This document shows positions 6,799-7,426 of a DNA stretch of 7,426 nucleotides, in pieces. A program made the position numbers and the translations under genes. Each line of letters starts with the position of its first letter. The first letter of the stretch is position 1. The notes beneath the pieces were generated by a model. That model was not told the origin of the DNA, did not search any database, and saw only the letters and a list, made by a program, of their open reading frames with translations. Source of the stretch: an uncultured Eubacteriales bacterium (GTDB lineage: Bacteria; Bacillota; Clostridia; Oscillospirales; QAMX01); contig URVL01000115.1 of NCBI GenBank assembly GCA_900551265.1, forward strand, positions 1 to 7,426, given 5' to 3'.

Positions 6799-6833
6799 GG
6801 ACGGAAGGCATCCCCAGCAGATGCCTTCCGTCC
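6799..6833. terminator. Bidirectional terminator hairpin between convergent HAD and uvrA genes
   Basis: GGACGGAAGGCATC (6799-6812) pairs perfectly over 14 bases with GATGCCTTCCGTCC (6820-6833) around a seven-base loop. Flanking GAGAAA and TTCTC can extend the stem after a one-base bulge. The tails are pyrimidine-rich (TTCTCTATG on plus, TTTCTCATATGG on minus) rather than pure T runs. It lies 38 bases after the HAD stop and 27 bases past the uvrA stop, so it can serve both strands. Confidence 0.78.
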
Positions 6834-6860
6834 TTCTCTATGTTTCAAAGGGACGCAGTC

Positions 6861-7426
6861 TCAGCGTTTCAAGAACGGCTTTAAAAATTGTCCCGTGTAA
6901 GAACTCTTGCAGGCGGCAACATCTTCCGGTGTTCCGCAGGCAACAACCGTGCCGCCCCGATTGCCACCCTCCGGCCCGAGATCGATGATTTGGTCTGCCA
7001 TTTTGATGACTTCCATATTGTGTTCAATGACAACCACCGTATTTCCTGCGTCAACAAGCGCATTTAAAACGTCAATCAGTTTATGCACGTCCGCCACATG
7101 CAGTCCGGTCGTCGGCTCGTCCAACACGTAAATGGTACGTCCGGTCGCACGGCGAGAGAGTTCTGTTGCGAGCTTAACGCGTTGCGCTTCCCCGCCGGAA
7201 AGCGTTGTAGATGGCTGCCCCAACTTGATGTAGCCAAGCCCCACTTCCGCGAGCGTCTTAATCTTTCGGTAGATTTTCGGAACATTTTCAAAAAACGGCA
7301 GCGCTTCATCCACCGTCATATCCAGCACTTCATAGATGTTCTTATCCTTATAGCGTACCTCAAGCGTCTCGCGGTTATAGCGCATGCCATGGCAGGCATC
7401 GCACGGTACATAGATATCGGGCTAAA
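6861..7426 (-). CDS. uvrA: Excinuclease ABC subunit A, C-terminal fragment entering from the right edge
   Basis: UvrA is the damage-recognition ATPase of nucleotide excision repair and works with UvrB and UvrC. Only the C-terminal part is here. It shows the second half of the C-terminal zinc finger (CDACHG, then [12 protein letters not shown]), the helical segment before the second ATPase core, signature [15 protein letters not shown], Walker [14 protein letters not shown], the switch histidine in [10 protein letters not shown], and the terminal block [10 protein letters not shown] to FLKPFLKR. The reading frame matches UvrA across the whole stretch from 7421 to the stop at 6861. At 7422-7424 the frame reads TAG where UvrA normally has Leu (FLPD-[VI]-YVPC). 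Strictly, the open frame therefore begins after 7422, and the first ATG inside it is at 7385, within the zinc-finger loop. That ATG is not a plausible true start. The TAG is five bases from the window end, so a base error is likely. Confidence 0.93.

Noticed and set aside
7422..7424. Alternative genetic code with TAG recoded
   Set aside because: TAG is used as the normal stop of two complete genes here (at 2698-2700 and 5931-5933), and the expected residue in UvrA is Leu, not Gln.

Overview
The window looks like ordinary chromosome of a Gram-positive, low-to-mid GC anaerobe, most likely Bacillota of the Clostridia type. The reasons are strong GGAGG-type ribosome binding sites, compact short operons, and a very long coiled-coil FtsX-type ABC permease of a kind common in Clostridia. 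Genus cannot be read from the sequence. No mobile element, CRISPR array, rRNA or tRNA is visible, and nothing here amounts to a convincing new biological system. Both ends cut through genes, so it may be a whole short contig.

Layout from left to right. (1) Positions 1-2444, minus strand: a two-gene ABC transporter operon. A MacB/LolD-type ATPase (2444-1740) is followed after 3 bases by an FtsX-family permease whose N-terminal 578 residues are present (1736-3). The permease runs off the left edge within a huge Ala/Glu-rich coiled coil. A near-consensus promoter (2554-2582) drives the operon through a leader of about 100 nt, which holds a possible 13-residue leader ORF and a small hairpin beside the Shine-Dalgarno sequence. 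(2) Positions 2666-4788, minus strand: rmuC followed by a DUF5131 (phage Gp37/Gp68-type) three-cysteine protein, closed by an intrinsic terminator. (3) Positions 4869-6760, plus strand, divergent from rmuC: an AI-2E-family membrane protein, then a HAD-IIA sugar-phosphatase-like enzyme. The HAD gene has its own strong promoter overlapping the stop codon of the upstream gene. (4) Positions 6799-6833: a strong hairpin between convergent genes. (5) Positions 6861-7426, minus strand: the C-terminal part of uvrA, entering from the right edge, with an in-frame TAG five bases from the end of the window.

Two DNA-maintenance proteins (RmuC, UvrA) lie near each other but in separate transcription units. 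The transporter, the AI-2E protein and the phosphatase have no obvious shared pathway. The points most worth checking are the amber codon in uvrA, the leader ORF upstream of the ABC operon, the mirrored repeats in the permease coiled coil, and the rmuC-DUF5131 pairing.
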